From contig NC_005125.1 in NCBI RefSeq assembly GCF_000011385.1, positions 248,001 to 312,000 on the forward strand: a stretch of 64,000 nt of DNA, given 5' to 3'. A program made the translations under genes and the position numbers. Below the pieces are notes generated by a model that worked only from the letters and a program-made list of their open reading frames with translations, made no database searches and was not told the DNA's origin. The stretch is from Gloeobacter violaceus PCC 7421 (lineage in GTDB: Bacteria; Cyanobacteriota; Cyanobacteriia; Gloeobacterales; Gloeobacteraceae). Position 1 is the first letter of the stretch; every line of letters starts with the position of its first letter. Shown in pieces: positions 17,494 through 25,578 of this stretch.

Positions 17494-18048
17494 TTAGCGA
17501 TCCGTGTCCTTGACGGTATCACCCAGGAAGGTAATCTGCTGCTCGAAATCGAGGGGCTGGACCAGCGCCAGTATCGTCTGAGCCTGCTCGCTCAGTTGGT
17601 ACCCTGCGGGCACGCCGATCACGTCGCTGCCCATGCGCTTGGCCAGCAGCAGCCAGATGGCCAACCTTTCGGTCTCGGTATACCGGCTATAAATGTGACC
17701 GATGGCATTGCCGTCGCGGCGCAGCAACGCGCGCATCGCCTCAAGCTGAGCTTCGCCCTGGGGCAGGGCATCAAACTCGCCAAAAAATTCGCGGGTCATC
17801 TCGAAATTGGCATCGTCGGGTGTCGCAGAGTCGATCGCTTGACCGGACAACTTGTAGACGCCGTACAGTACGGCCAGCTTGTCGTCAACTTCGAGTGCGT
17901 TGAACTGCCCGACCGCATGCTCCAATTGCGCGGAGCGAACAGCCTCGGGCGCTTCGCTGCGCAAGGGCTGATCCGTCTCCTGCAATTGTTCGAGATCAGA
18001 ACCGATGTTCGCCTCGTTCACTGTACCTGCTTTTTGTTGCTCATCCAT
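17494..18048 (-). CDS. HCP: helical carotenoid protein (OCP N-terminal domain homologue), divergent copy
   Basis: The 184-aa product starts at MDEQQKAG, the same start as its neighbour paralogue. After about 45 acidic residues comes the all-helical OCP N-terminal domain: FNALEVDDKLAVLYGVYKL, then LEAMRALLR, ERLAIWLLLAKRM, GVPAGYQLSEQAQTIL and FEQQITFLGDTV. Y65 and W132 match OCP Tyr44 and Trp110, which stack on the carotenoid ring. The residue equivalent to OCP Arg155, which bridges the domains and is needed for phycobilisome binding, is Gly176. Known HCPs bind carotenoid and either quench singlet oxygen or phycobilisomes; loss of the Arg suggests this copy is not a phycobilisome quencher. 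Confidence 0.85.
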   Translation of the reverse strand: MDEQQKAGTVNEANIGSDLEQLQETDQPLRSEAPEAVRSAQLEHAVGQFNALEVDDKLAVLYGVYKLSGQAIDSATPDDANFEMTREFFGEFDALPQGEAQLEAMRALLRRDGNAIGHIYSRYTETERLAIWLLLAKRMGSDVIGVPAGYQLSEQAQTILALVQPLDFEQQITFLGDTVKDTDR

Positions 18049-18242
18049 ATTTCGATGCGCCTCTTGAACGTCACTGACCAAAGTAAGCCAGAACAGATGG
18101 TGAGCCTTCTCCCTCAGGAATGAAACATTTTGACATCGATTTTCTGTTTCTATGGAGAATGCAATGCCTTCCGACAACTCTCCGCAAGCACAGGCGGGAG
18201 AGGCGATTTTTGCCGTCCCCGCCCATTGCTTGTCAGCCTGCT

Positions 18243-18896
18243 TTAGACTGCTCGCTCGATCGGATCGTGGCCCATGGGATTGACGACATCGCGCAGGAAA
18301 GTGATTTGCTGCTCGAAATCCAGTTCCTTGACGTGCACCAGATTCTGCTGGCCGAGATCGCCAAGTTGGTAATCGTCGGGCATGCCGATCACGTCGTCGC
18401 CCATGCGCTCGGCAAGCAGGTACCAGATAACCAGTTTGTTATTCTCGCTCAGTTTGCCGTACTCGCGGCCGAGGGTGTTGTCCTCGCAGCGCACCAGGGC
18501 GCGCATCGCCTCTAGTTGGGTATCGCCGTCCGTGAGGGCGTTGAATTCACCGAAGAAGGCAGTGGTCAATTCGATATCAGCAGCACCCGGGGCGGCGGGG
18601 GTGACCGACTCGCCCATCGCCTCGTACAGGTAGTAGAGCACCGCCAGTTTGTCGTCGACTTCGAGAGCATTGAACTGCTCGACGGCGTTGCGCACCCCCA
18701 CCGAGCGGGCCGCCTCGGGCGCTTCGCTGTCGAGGGCCTGCTCGACGATCGTATCAAGCTCTTCGCCTGAGACCCCTGCCCCGGCATTGCCGTCCTGGGC
18801 GCCCGGCGCGGGCTGGCCTTCAGCGGGCTGGATCATGCCGACTCCCTGCTCGAACGCTTTTTCGACGTCCGCCGATACTTTTTGTTGTTCATCCAT
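18243..18896 (-). CDS. HCP: helical carotenoid protein (OCP N-terminal domain homologue) with long acidic N-terminal extension
   Basis: The 217-aa product has a low-complexity acidic, Gly/Pro/Ala-rich extension of about 70 residues. The OCP N-terminal domain follows: FNALEVDDKLAVLYYLYEAMGE, APGAADIEL, NNKLVIWYLLAERM, MPDDYQLGDLGQQNL and FEQQITFLRDVVNPMG. Y91, W158 and R202 correspond to OCP Tyr44, Trp110 and Arg155, so unlike its neighbour it keeps the arginine. It is first of the HCP-HCP-CTDH series. Clear identity in sequence and start region with the second HCP shows tandem duplication. A cytosolic carotenoid-binding photoprotective role follows from the family. Confidence 0.87.
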   Translation of the reverse strand: MDEQQKVSADVEKAFEQGVGMIQPAEGQPAPGAQDGNAGAGVSGEELDTIVEQALDSEAPEAARSVGVRNAVEQFNALEVDDKLAVLYYLYEAMGESVTPAAPGAADIELTTAFFGEFNALTDGDTQLEAMRALVRCEDNTLGREYGKLSENNKLVIWYLLAERMGDDVIGMPDDYQLGDLGQQNLVHVKELDFEQQITFLRDVVNPMGHDPIERAV

Positions 18897-18903
18897 ATAT
18901 GGA
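18892..18903. promoter_or_regulatory. Palindrome TCCATATATGGA overlapping the first HCP start codon
   Basis: This perfect 12-base palindrome contains the ATG of the HCP gene at 18896. A shortened version (AATATGGATGAGCAACA) occurs at the start of the second HCP, as expected after duplication. A repressor site is possible but not shown. Confidence 0.35.
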
Positions 18904-18973
18904 CGTGGCTCCTGAGTTCCTCACCCCAAGCCTAGGAGCAACGGCGGGGACCTCCTTCCCCCTGCGGATGGAA

Positions 18974-19633
18974 TCAGACGGCGCGTGCGGGCAGAGATGG
19001 CCTGAGCACCAGGTAGAGCAGCGGGCCGAACAACGGTAGCGCACAGGCTATCCACAGGGGCCAGGTGCGCTTGACCGAGCGGCGGCGCAGGTCGTCGCCG
19101 ATGAGCAGCGGCAACAGCGCCGTGCTCACCAGAAAATCGAGGCCCATCACATGCACGAAGCGGGAGGTGCGCCACTGCTCGGCAAAAGCAGCCCAGTTCC
19201 CCTGGGTAAGACCGAACCAGAACAAGCCCGCCACACCCGCCATGACCGCCAGGGCGAACCAGCGCGAATCGAACAGCCGCGCAGCCCGTCCGGCTGGTGG
19301 GATGTGGGGCCATACACCGTGGGGCCGCCGACAGATCAAGTAGGGCAACAGCGCGAAAGCTCCCACCGCAAAAGAAGCGACGGCGAAGGGCCAGGCGGGC
19401 AACTTTTCGCCGTGGGCGTCGGGAACGAGCAAGAACAGATACGCAAGCGGAATCAGCCCCATCAGGTTGAACAGTGCCACCGAGAGCGGTTCGCCACGGC
19501 CCAGGGCCAGATCCGCAAGCGAGGCGGCCTGTTGGAGAGGGCTCCGGGTCTCGGGCGGCCCCCCCAAAAAGGCATAGGCGACAAATCCCAGCCACAGCGC
19601 AGCCAGGGCAATTCGCACGGCGACCATCGGCAT
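18974..19633 (-). CDS. Polytopic membrane protein of unknown function
   Basis: The 219-aa protein has six or seven hydrophobic segments, such as IALAALWLGFVAYAF, LFNLMGLIPLAYLFLLV, WPFAVASFAVGAFALLPYL, WFALAVMAGVAGLFWFGL and a final LWIACALPLFGPLLYLVL. The block FVHVMGLDFLVSTALLPLLIGDD is typical of a cyanobacterial and plastid membrane-protein group (DUF2834-like, uncertain). It lies 77 bases upstream of the first HCP on the same strand and could share its transcript. No transport signature was found. Confidence 0.6.
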   Translation of the reverse strand: MPMVAVRIALAALWLGFVAYAFLGGPPETRSPLQQAASLADLALGRGEPLSVALFNLMGLIPLAYLFLLVPDAHGEKLPAWPFAVASFAVGAFALLPYLICRRPHGVWPHIPPAGRAARLFDSRWFALAVMAGVAGLFWFGLTQGNWAAFAEQWRTSRFVHVMGLDFLVSTALLPLLIGDDLRRRSVKRTWPLWIACALPLFGPLLYLVLRPSLPARAV

Positions 19634-19651
19634 GGCAGTCTATTGGCGCGT

Positions 19652-20176
19652 CTACTCTCGATTGTGCGTCCTGCCTGTTGATTTGGCGCGCAACGGTTCA
19701 GGGCGCCGCTCGCCCGGCAGGTAGAGCGGATGGCAGGGCTGACCCCGGCGGGTGAGTCCCAGGCAGTGTGCCTCGCCGTCGATCAGGGCGAGCACGGCTT
19801 GGTCCCGCCTATGGAGAGCGCCATGGTTGCCCCAGCCCACCACGACCCGTCCGGCGCCCCGGCAGACCTGCGCCAGTACCCGATCGTTGTCGGGGCCGAT
19901 CGGGTCGGTGACTCGGGCAAGCGCGCGCGGATTGGCGGTGCGCCAGGCGAACAAATTGACGACCGCCAGAGCGCCAAAACCCCAGCGCCGGGAGAATCCC
20001 AGGCATCGGCGAATCGTCGCGTCGTCCCGAGCCGCGTCGGCGGCGCTGGGATTGAGCAGAATAAAAACGACCTGCTCGCCCATCGCATCCCAACGCCGCC
20101 ACAGCGCGTAGCGGTACAGGCCGCTCGCGTCGAAGAGGGCGTCACCAACCGTCGCGCTTGTCCGATTGTCACCCAT
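19652..20176 (-). CDS. DUF1643-family protein
   Basis: The 174-aa protein contains the characteristic DUF1643 blocks: YRYALWRRWD, VVFILLNPSAADAARDDATIRRC, WGFGALAVVNLFAWR, DPIGPDND and VVGWGNHG, then GQPCHPLYL near the end. The family is widespread in bacteria and phages and its biochemical role is unknown. It ends 18 bases upstream of the membrane-protein gene and may head the same operon. Confidence 0.85.
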   Translation of the reverse strand: MGDNRTSATVGDALFDASGLYRYALWRRWDAMGEQVVFILLNPSAADAARDDATIRRCLGFSRRWGFGALAVVNLFAWRTANPRALARVTDPIGPDNDRVLAQVCRGAGRVVVGWGNHGALHRRDQAVLALIDGEAHCLGLTRRGQPCHPLYLPGERRPEPLRAKSTGRTHNRE

Positions 20177-20249
20177 GGCCTATCTTTCGTCGCCGCGCGC
20201 CGCAGCGTGGACGATATCATAGTTCAGGCTTATTTTCTTGAGTGGTTCC

Positions 20250-20885
20250 ATGCAAAAACGGCATCAACCGGGTTGGCTGGCATGGCTCGGCGCGGCCTGC
20301 CTCGCGGCAAGCTATGCCCCTGCTTTTGCCCAGGCACCGGAGTACAAGGGACCGGGCAGCACCACCCAGCAGCAGCCCCAGCAGCCAGGTTCAGAAGAGG
20401 CAGCCAAGCAGGAAGCGGAACAAAAGCGCAAGATCCAGGAGGCCGAGACCCGCAACAAAGCGGTCCTCGCCAACAACCGTGGCGTCGAGTTGCAAAAAGA
20501 CGGCAAGAACGCCGAGGCGGTCGAAGCGTTTCGCGAGGCGCTGCTGGTCGATCCGACCTACGAGCTGGCGAAGCAGAACCTGGCGGCCTCCCACTTCAAC
20601 CTGGCCAGCGAAGCGATCGGCAAACAGCAGTGGGCGGCGGCGATCGAGAATCTGGAGGCGGCGCGCACCTACGACAAGAGCCTGCGCGAGAAGACGACCG
20701 TGCCTCTGGCCGGTTCCTACAACAACCAGGCCGCCGAACTGGTCGAAGCCAAGCGCCTCGATGAAGCGGTCGGCGCGATGGAAAAAGCCGCCGAACTCGA
20801 CAGCAAATACGAAGAAGAACTGCGCAAACTCAAAGACTACCGCGCCCAGGTCAACTCCCAGCAGAAGCCCGGCAAGTCCAAGTAG
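20250..20885 (+). CDS. Periplasmic TPR-repeat protein
   Basis: The 211-aa product starts at ATG 20250 with a signal peptide (MQKRHQPGWLAWLGAACLAASYAPAFA). A Gln/Glu-rich coiled segment precedes TPR-like helical pairs: NNRGVELQKDGKNAEAVEAFREALLVDPTYELAKQNLAA, LASEAIGKQQWAAAIENLEAA and QAAELVEAKRLDEAVGAMEKAAELDSKYEEEL. It is probably a protein-interaction scaffold in the periplasm. It lies 102 bases upstream of the RND pump gene on the same strand, but its own pump-like features are nil and it is not a membrane-fusion protein. Confidence 0.75.
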   Translation: MQKRHQPGWLAWLGAACLAASYAPAFAQAPEYKGPGSTTQQQPQQPGSEEAAKQEAEQKRKIQEAETRNKAVLANNRGVELQKDGKNAEAVEAFREALLVDPTYELAKQNLAASHFNLASEAIGKQQWAAAIENLEAARTYDKSLREKTTVPLAGSYNNQAAELVEAKRLDEAVGAMEKAAELDSKYEEELRKLKDYRAQVNSQQKPGKSK

Positions 20886-20932
20886 AATTTGTGCGCGGAC
20901 ACGTATCACAGGCTCCGCGTAATCGAGCGTGC

Positions 20933-20938
20933 TACACT
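20933..20938 (+). promoter_or_regulatory. Candidate -10 box of the RND pump gene
   Basis: TACACT, 49 bases before the pump ATG, matches four of six bases of the -10 consensus. No good -35 box is seen. It suggests the pump can be transcribed independently of the TPR gene. Confidence 0.35.
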
Positions 20939-20987
20939 AGAAAACAACTCTTGTCGCCTTTCATGGGCGTCACTTTGGGGTGATTCG

Positions 20988-23900
20988 ATGCGCTGGAATA
21001 TCTCCGCCTGGTCGATCCGCAACCCGGTGCCCACCGTCGTCCTCTTCTTGATGCTGACGGTGGCAGGGGTGGCCGCCTTTTTGAACCTGAGCATCGCCGC
21101 CGAACCGGACATCGACGTTCCGGCCGTCTCGGTGACTGTCACCCAGTTGGGGGCGGCCCCGAGTGAACTGGAGACCCAGGTGACCCGCAAGATCGAGGAC
21201 GCCGTGGTCGGTCTGGGCAACGTCAAGCGTCTCACCTCGACGGTCAACGACGGGTCTTCAGTGACGCGGGTCGAATTTTTCTTGGGCACCAACACCGACC
21301 GGGCGGTCAACGACGTGCGCGACGCGGTCACCAAAATTCGCGCCCAACTGCCCCAGAGCATTGACCCGCCGGTGGTGCGGCGCAACGACGAGGCGGGGGG
21401 ACCGATCTTGGGCTATACGGTCTACTCGAAGCAACGCACCAACGCCGAAATCAGCTGGCTGGTGGACAACACCATTACCCGGGCAGTCCTGACGGTGCCG
21501 GGGGTCTCGCGGGTCTACCGCTCCGGTGGCGTCACCCGCGAGGTGCGCATCGAATTGAACCCCAACCGCCTGCAGGCCCTCGGGGTGACCGCCGATCAGC
21601 TCAACGGTCAGATTCGCGCCCTCAACATCGATTTGCCCGGCGGCCGGGGCGAAGTCGGCCCCGGCGAGCAGGCCATCCGCACCCTGGGCAGTGCCGCCAC
21701 CGTCGAGCGGCTCGCCGCCACCCAGATTCTGCTTTCCGACGGGCGCTACGCGCGCCTCGACACCCTGGGCCGCGTGCTGGACGGCACCACCGAGCCGCGC
21801 CAGATCGCTTATCTCGACGGCAAGCCGGGAGTGGCCTTTGAGGTAGTGCGCTCCAAAGGTTCCAATCTGGTGAATGTCGAAGAGGGGGTCGAAAAGAAGG
21901 TCGCCGAACTCAAAAAAATCCTGCCCGCCGACATCCGGATCGATCCCACCTGGACGGTGGGCGACTTTGTGCGCGAATCCTACGAAGCCTCGGTGGACGC
22001 ACTGCTGCTGGGGGCGGCTCTTGCGGTGGTGGTCATCTGGGTATTTCTGCGCGACTGGCGGTCGACCTTGATCGCGGGGCTGGCCATGCCGCTTTCGGCG
22101 ATTCCAACCTTTGCGGTCATGAAGACCCTGGGCTTCACGCTCAACAGCATGACGCTGCTGGCCCTGGCCCTGGTGATCGGCATTCTGGTCGACGACGCCA
22201 TCGTCGAAATCGAAAACATCGTGCGCCACATCGGCATGGGCAAGTCGCCCTTTCAAGCGGCCCTCGATGCGGCGGACGAAATTGGCCTGGCGGTGGTGGC
22301 GACCACGATGACGATCGTGGCGGTCTTCGTGCCGGTGGCCTTCATGGGCGGCATCCAGGGCCAGTACTACCGCCAGTTCGGGATCACCGTGGCGGCGGCG
22401 GTGCTCTTTTCGCTGGTGGTGGCGCGCATGCTCACCCCGCTGTTGGCGGCCTACCTGATGCAGCCTTTGCCGGAGGCCGAGGGCAAAGGAGCGCTCGCCC
22501 GCCTCTACGACCGGTTCCTGGGCTGGGCGATCGACCACCGCTGGGTCACCCTCGCAGTGGCCGGGGTCTTCTTCGCCGGGAGCCTCACCCTGTTTCAGAC
22601 CATCCCCACCTCGCTCATCGGTGCGGTCGACGACAACCAGAGCACCCTCGCCGTCGAGCTGCCGCCGGGGGCGACCTTTGCCCAGACCCGCCTGGCGGTC
22701 GAGCGGGTCAACGCGATCGTCATGGGCCGCGAGGAAGTTTCCAAACTGGAGACCACCGTCGGCACCTACGACAACAGCGGCAAGATCAACGAAGCCAAGT
22801 TTTATATTTCCCTCAAACCCAAGTCCGAGCGCAAAAATTCCAAGCAAAAGTTCGAAGCGGCGGTGCGCGAGGAATTGATCGCGATTCCCGGTGTGCGCTT
22901 CGCTTTTTCCGGCGGCAACTGGGACAGCATCAAGACTTTGCAGATCGTGCTCAAAAGCGACGACTCGGTCGCCCTGCGCCGCACCGCCGCGGCGCTGACC
23001 GACCAGATGCGTTCGCTCCCGGGCCTCACCGACGTCAGTTCATCGGCGGCGATCCTGCGCCCCGAAATCCAGGTGCGCCCAAAGTTCGACCGCGCCGCCG
23101 AACTGGGGGTCTCGGTGCAGGCGATTGCCCGCACGGCCCTGATTGCCACCCTCGGTGACCGGGAGGCGGATCTGGCCAAGTTCAACCTGCCGGGCCGTCA
23201 GATCAACATCCGCGTGCAGCTCGATGCGGCCTTCCGAGGCAACCTGGAGGCGATCCGCGACCTGCGCGTCGCTTCGGCAACGGGCGAACTGGTACCCCTC
23301 AAGGCGGTGGCGGAGGTGAACCTGGGCAGCGGTTCGGCGCAGATCGACCGCTACGACCGCGCCCGGCAGGTGACGGTGGGAGCCAATCTGCTGCCGGGTA
23401 CCGAACTGGGACCGGCCCTCTCGCAGGTGCACCAGCTGCCGGCGTTGCGCAATTTGCCCGCCGGGGTGAGCGAGCAGCTCACCGGCGACGCCGAGAACCA
23501 GCGCGACGTGTTCGAAGGCTTTGGGTTCGCCATCGGCGCGGCGGTGCTCTTGATCTACGCGGTGCTGGTGCTGCTGTTCGGCGGCTTTTTGCATCCGCTC
23601 ACGATCATGGTCTCGTTGCCTTTGTCCCTGGGCGGGGTGGTGCTGGGGCTGTTACTCTTCGGCAAGTCCCTGGGTCTGTACGCGCTGATTGGCATCATCA
23701 TGTTGATGGGCCTGGTCACCAAGAACGCCATTTTGCTCGTCGAGTACGGCTTGATGGCCATCGAAGCGGGCCAACCGCGGCGCACAGCGCTGTTACAGGC
23801 GGGCGAATCGCGCATGCGGCCGATCTTGATGACCACGATCGCCATGATCGCGGGCATGCTGCCGATCGCCCTGGGTTTGGGGGCGGGCTCCGAGGTGCGC

Positions 23901-24074
23901 TCTCCCATGGCCGTGGCGGTGGTAGGGGGCCTGGTCACTTCGACGTTGCTCACCCTCATCGTCGTACCAGTGGTCTTCACCTGCATCGACGATGTGCAAC
24001 AGTGGCTTTTGCGCCTCGCGGGCGGCACTCCCAAAGCAAGCCCGGCAGCGGCGGCTCCTGCCCAGCAGCAGTGA
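20988..24074 (+). CDS. RND-family efflux pump inner-membrane subunit (AcrB/HAE1-like)
   Basis: The 1028-aa protein starts at MRWNISAWSIRNPVPTVVLFLML. It has the RND layout: TM1, a large periplasmic loop, TM2-6 with ALALVIGILVDDAIVEIENI (the TM4 Asp pair of the proton relay), a second loop, and TM7-12 with KNAILLVEYG (the TM10 Lys). Such pumps use the proton gradient to export drugs, lipids or metabolites. No membrane-fusion protein or TolC gene lies next to it, which is unusual; partners must be encoded elsewhere. The upstream in-frame GTG at 20889 would add 33 residues without homology to the family. Confidence 0.95.
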   Translation: MRWNISAWSIRNPVPTVVLFLMLTVAGVAAFLNLSIAAEPDIDVPAVSVTVTQLGAAPSELETQVTRKIEDAVVGLGNVKRLTSTVNDGSSVTRVEFFLGTNTDRAVNDVRDAVTKIRAQLPQSIDPPVVRRNDEAGGPILGYTVYSKQRTNAEISWLVDNTITRAVLTVPGVSRVYRSGGVTREVRIELNPNRLQALGVTADQLNGQIRALNIDLPGGRGEVGPGEQAIRTLGSAATVERLAATQILLSDGRYARLDTLGRVLDGTTEPRQIAYLDGKPGVAFEVVRSKGSNLVNVEEGVEKKVAELKKILPADIRIDPTWTVGDFVRESYEASVDALLLGAALAVVVIWVFLRDWRSTLIAGLAMPLSAIPTFAVMKTLGFTLNSMTLLALALVIGILVDDAIVEIENIVRHIGMGKSPFQAALDAADEIGLAVVATTMTIVAVFVPVAFMGGIQGQYYRQFGITVAAAVLFSLVVARMLTPLLAAYLMQPLPEAEGKGALARLYDRFLGWAIDHRWVTLAVAGVFFAGSLTLFQTIPTSLIGAVDDNQSTLAVELPPGATFAQTRLAVERVNAIVMGREEVSKLETTVGTYDNSGKINEAKFYISLKPKSERKNSKQKFEAAVREELIAIPGVRFAFSGGNWDSIKTLQIVLKSDDSVALRRTAAALTDQMRSLPGLTDVSSSAAILRPEIQVRPKFDRAAELGVSVQAIARTALIATLGDREADLAKFNLPGRQINIRVQLDAAFRGNLEAIRDLRVASATGELVPLKAVAEVNLGSGSAQIDRYDRARQVTVGANLLPGTELGPALSQVHQLPALRNLPAGVSEQLTGDAENQRDVFEGFGFAIGAAVLLIYAVLVLLFGGFLHPLTIMVSLPLSLGGVVLGLLLFGKSLGLYALIGIIMLMGLVTKNAILLVEYGLMAIEAGQPRRTALLQAGESRMRPILMTTIAMIAGMLPIALGLGAGSEVRSPMAVAVVGGLVTSTLLTLIVVPVVFTCIDDVQQWLLRLAGGTPKASPAAAAPAQQQ

Positions 24075-24160
24075 CACCAGGTATTGTCGAGGAATATTAG
24101 CGAAACACCGTACTCTCCAAAGTGAAGGGTCTTGAATTCGTAGCGATTGGAGTTGCCCTA

Positions 24161-24370
24161 ATGTCTGAGCGGCCACGTTTGAGAGTTGACCTGCAAACCC
24201 ACCGCCAACATCTTGAGCAGGCGCGTGAAAATCTCGATGCATTGCGCCAGTGGTCCGAGCAGTTGCAATACTACCTCGAGCGCCTGGAGCGGCAACACGC
24301 CCAAAGCCCGCTGGGTCAGTTCCAGGCAAGGCAGCGTACTCACCAGCAGGTTGTAAGTTTGAGCGAGTAA
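24161..24370 (+). CDS. Small Gln/Arg-rich helical protein
   Basis: The 70-aa product from ATG 24161, with GGAG ten bases upstream, is predicted entirely helical and heptad-like (HRQHLEQARENLDALRQWSEQLQYYLERLERQH), so a small coiled coil is likely. There is no membrane segment or known motif. An in-frame GTG at 24122 is less likely. It lies 86 bases after the RND gene. Confidence 0.5.
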   Translation: MSERPRLRVDLQTHRQHLEQARENLDALRQWSEQLQYYLERLERQHAQSPLGQFQARQRTHQQVVSLSE

Positions 24371-24407
24371 ACAGGACTGTTCAATTCTACGGATGCCCGA
24401 GCTGCTA

Positions 24408-24965
24408 CTACAGACTGCACTGCGGGTTGTACTCCCACAGCTCAAAGTCAAGCCAGTGCTGTTCCTGTCCCTCGCCACTGAACTGGTTGTGGAACACGTC
24501 CCGCCCCTTAGCTCTGCCCCAACCGTACACCGCCTCGAAACGGAATTTGTACCAAAACTCCAGTTCTGGGTGTGCGCGCGCCAGAAAGTGGATGACCCTT
24601 GGCGCCCAAAAGCTTTTCTGCCAGGCCGTGTAGACCAGGTGTCGTTCCGACCGCTCGATCAGCTTGGTGTTCGCGTCTTTCGGCAACTCGACCGGCTCCG
24701 GCCAATCGGGATCCGGCTTGAAATTAAGCCATTTGTTGCCTTTGGGGGTAATACCCGTCGTCACTATGCCGACACCCACCTTCAGGCGGCTCCCTTCGTC
24801 TGAAAGCACATGCGCGCCAAGCGCTTTTAATCGGGGCAGGAAGTTGGGGAAGTGCAGATCCCGCGTGTACGGCGTCCTGGCTTCGGCGCGTGCCCTGAAC
24901 TCCTCCAGCCATCGCCCGTCGCCACTGATAGTCAAGTGCACGCTGCCAATTATGCTCACTGTCAA
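24408..24965 (-). CDS. Hypothetical protein, possibly DUF1281/Api92-like
   Basis: The 185-aa protein has no signal peptide. Its C-terminal half contains LVYTAWQKSFWAPRVIHFLARAHPELEFWYKF, followed by an acidic aromatic stretch. This helix-then-strand arrangement, in which a Trp-rich turn precedes a helix and then HPELEF, is like the ferredoxin-like domain of Api92/DUF1281 proteins from phages and plasmids. That link is weak. It lies 98 bases downstream of the PIN gene on the same strand and may be cargo of the same accessory module. Confidence 0.5.
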   Translation of the reverse strand: MTVSIIGSVHLTISGDGRWLEEFRARAEARTPYTRDLHFPNFLPRLKALGAHVLSDEGSRLKVGVGIVTTGITPKGNKWLNFKPDPDWPEPVELPKDANTKLIERSERHLVYTAWQKSFWAPRVIHFLARAHPELEFWYKFRFEAVYGWGRAKGRDVFHNQFSGEGQEQHWLDFELWEYNPQCSL

Positions 24966-25062
24966 AAAGTCCTGGGCCTCTTTCCTTCGGTTAACGCTGT
25001 TGTAGCTTCTCGCGTCGTTTCTTGAAATGCAATATTCTCATCGAGGCTGGAGATATCGCGGT

Positions 25063-25578
25063 TCACGGCAGTAGGTTTTTTCTAAGCAACGCCAGTCGTC
25101 GCTGTATCTCCGAACGCGGCAGACGCACCGTGGGCTCAACCTCAAATGATTGAAGCGCTAAATAAAGCAGTTCACTTGCCGCAGCACCAACCCGGTGCAT
25201 TTCGTCGATAGCCCACAGCACTCCATGCACCTCGATGCACTGCGTACCGGCCAAGCGCCGTAACTCGTTGTCTCCCGTAAGCAATATGCAACCAGGTGTG
25301 CGCTCCGCTAGCACCAACGCGAAACAATCATAGAGCGATAGCCTAGGGTGCCGTCCGGACAGGTCTGAAGCCCGCACCACACCCTCGCCCGGTAAGCTGA
25401 GCACCTTCAGCCCATGCAATATCATGGCTTTTCGCTCCTCAGCGCTGAAGCTGAGAAGTTCATCTGCAAACAGCAAGTCTGGGATTACCACCTCGTACGG
25501 AAGTTGCAGTAGAGCGTCGATCAGAGCCACTTTGTGCAGATCGATTAGGCAACTGCTATCACTGATGATGATCCGCAT
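25063..25578 (-). CDS. PIN-domain toxin partner of an XRE-ImmA protein
   Basis: The 171-aa product starts at MRIIISDSSCLIDLHKV, which holds the first PIN Asp. The later motifs are LSLYDCFALVLAERTP and ILLTGDNELRRLA, with the two C-terminal acidic residues. The C-terminal 40 residues form an extra helical region. The start lies inside the end of the ImmA-type gene (20-base overlap), showing translational coupling. PIN nucleases paired with XRE-COG2856 proteins are a known class of toxin-antitoxin module; cleavage specificity is unknown. Confidence 0.78.
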   Translation of the reverse strand: MRIIISDSSCLIDLHKVALIDALLQLPYEVVIPDLLFADELLSFSAEERKAMILHGLKVLSLPGEGVVRASDLSGRHPRLSLYDCFALVLAERTPGCILLTGDNELRRLAGTQCIEVHGVLWAIDEMHRVGAAASELLYLALQSFEVEPTVRLPRSEIQRRLALLRKNLLP

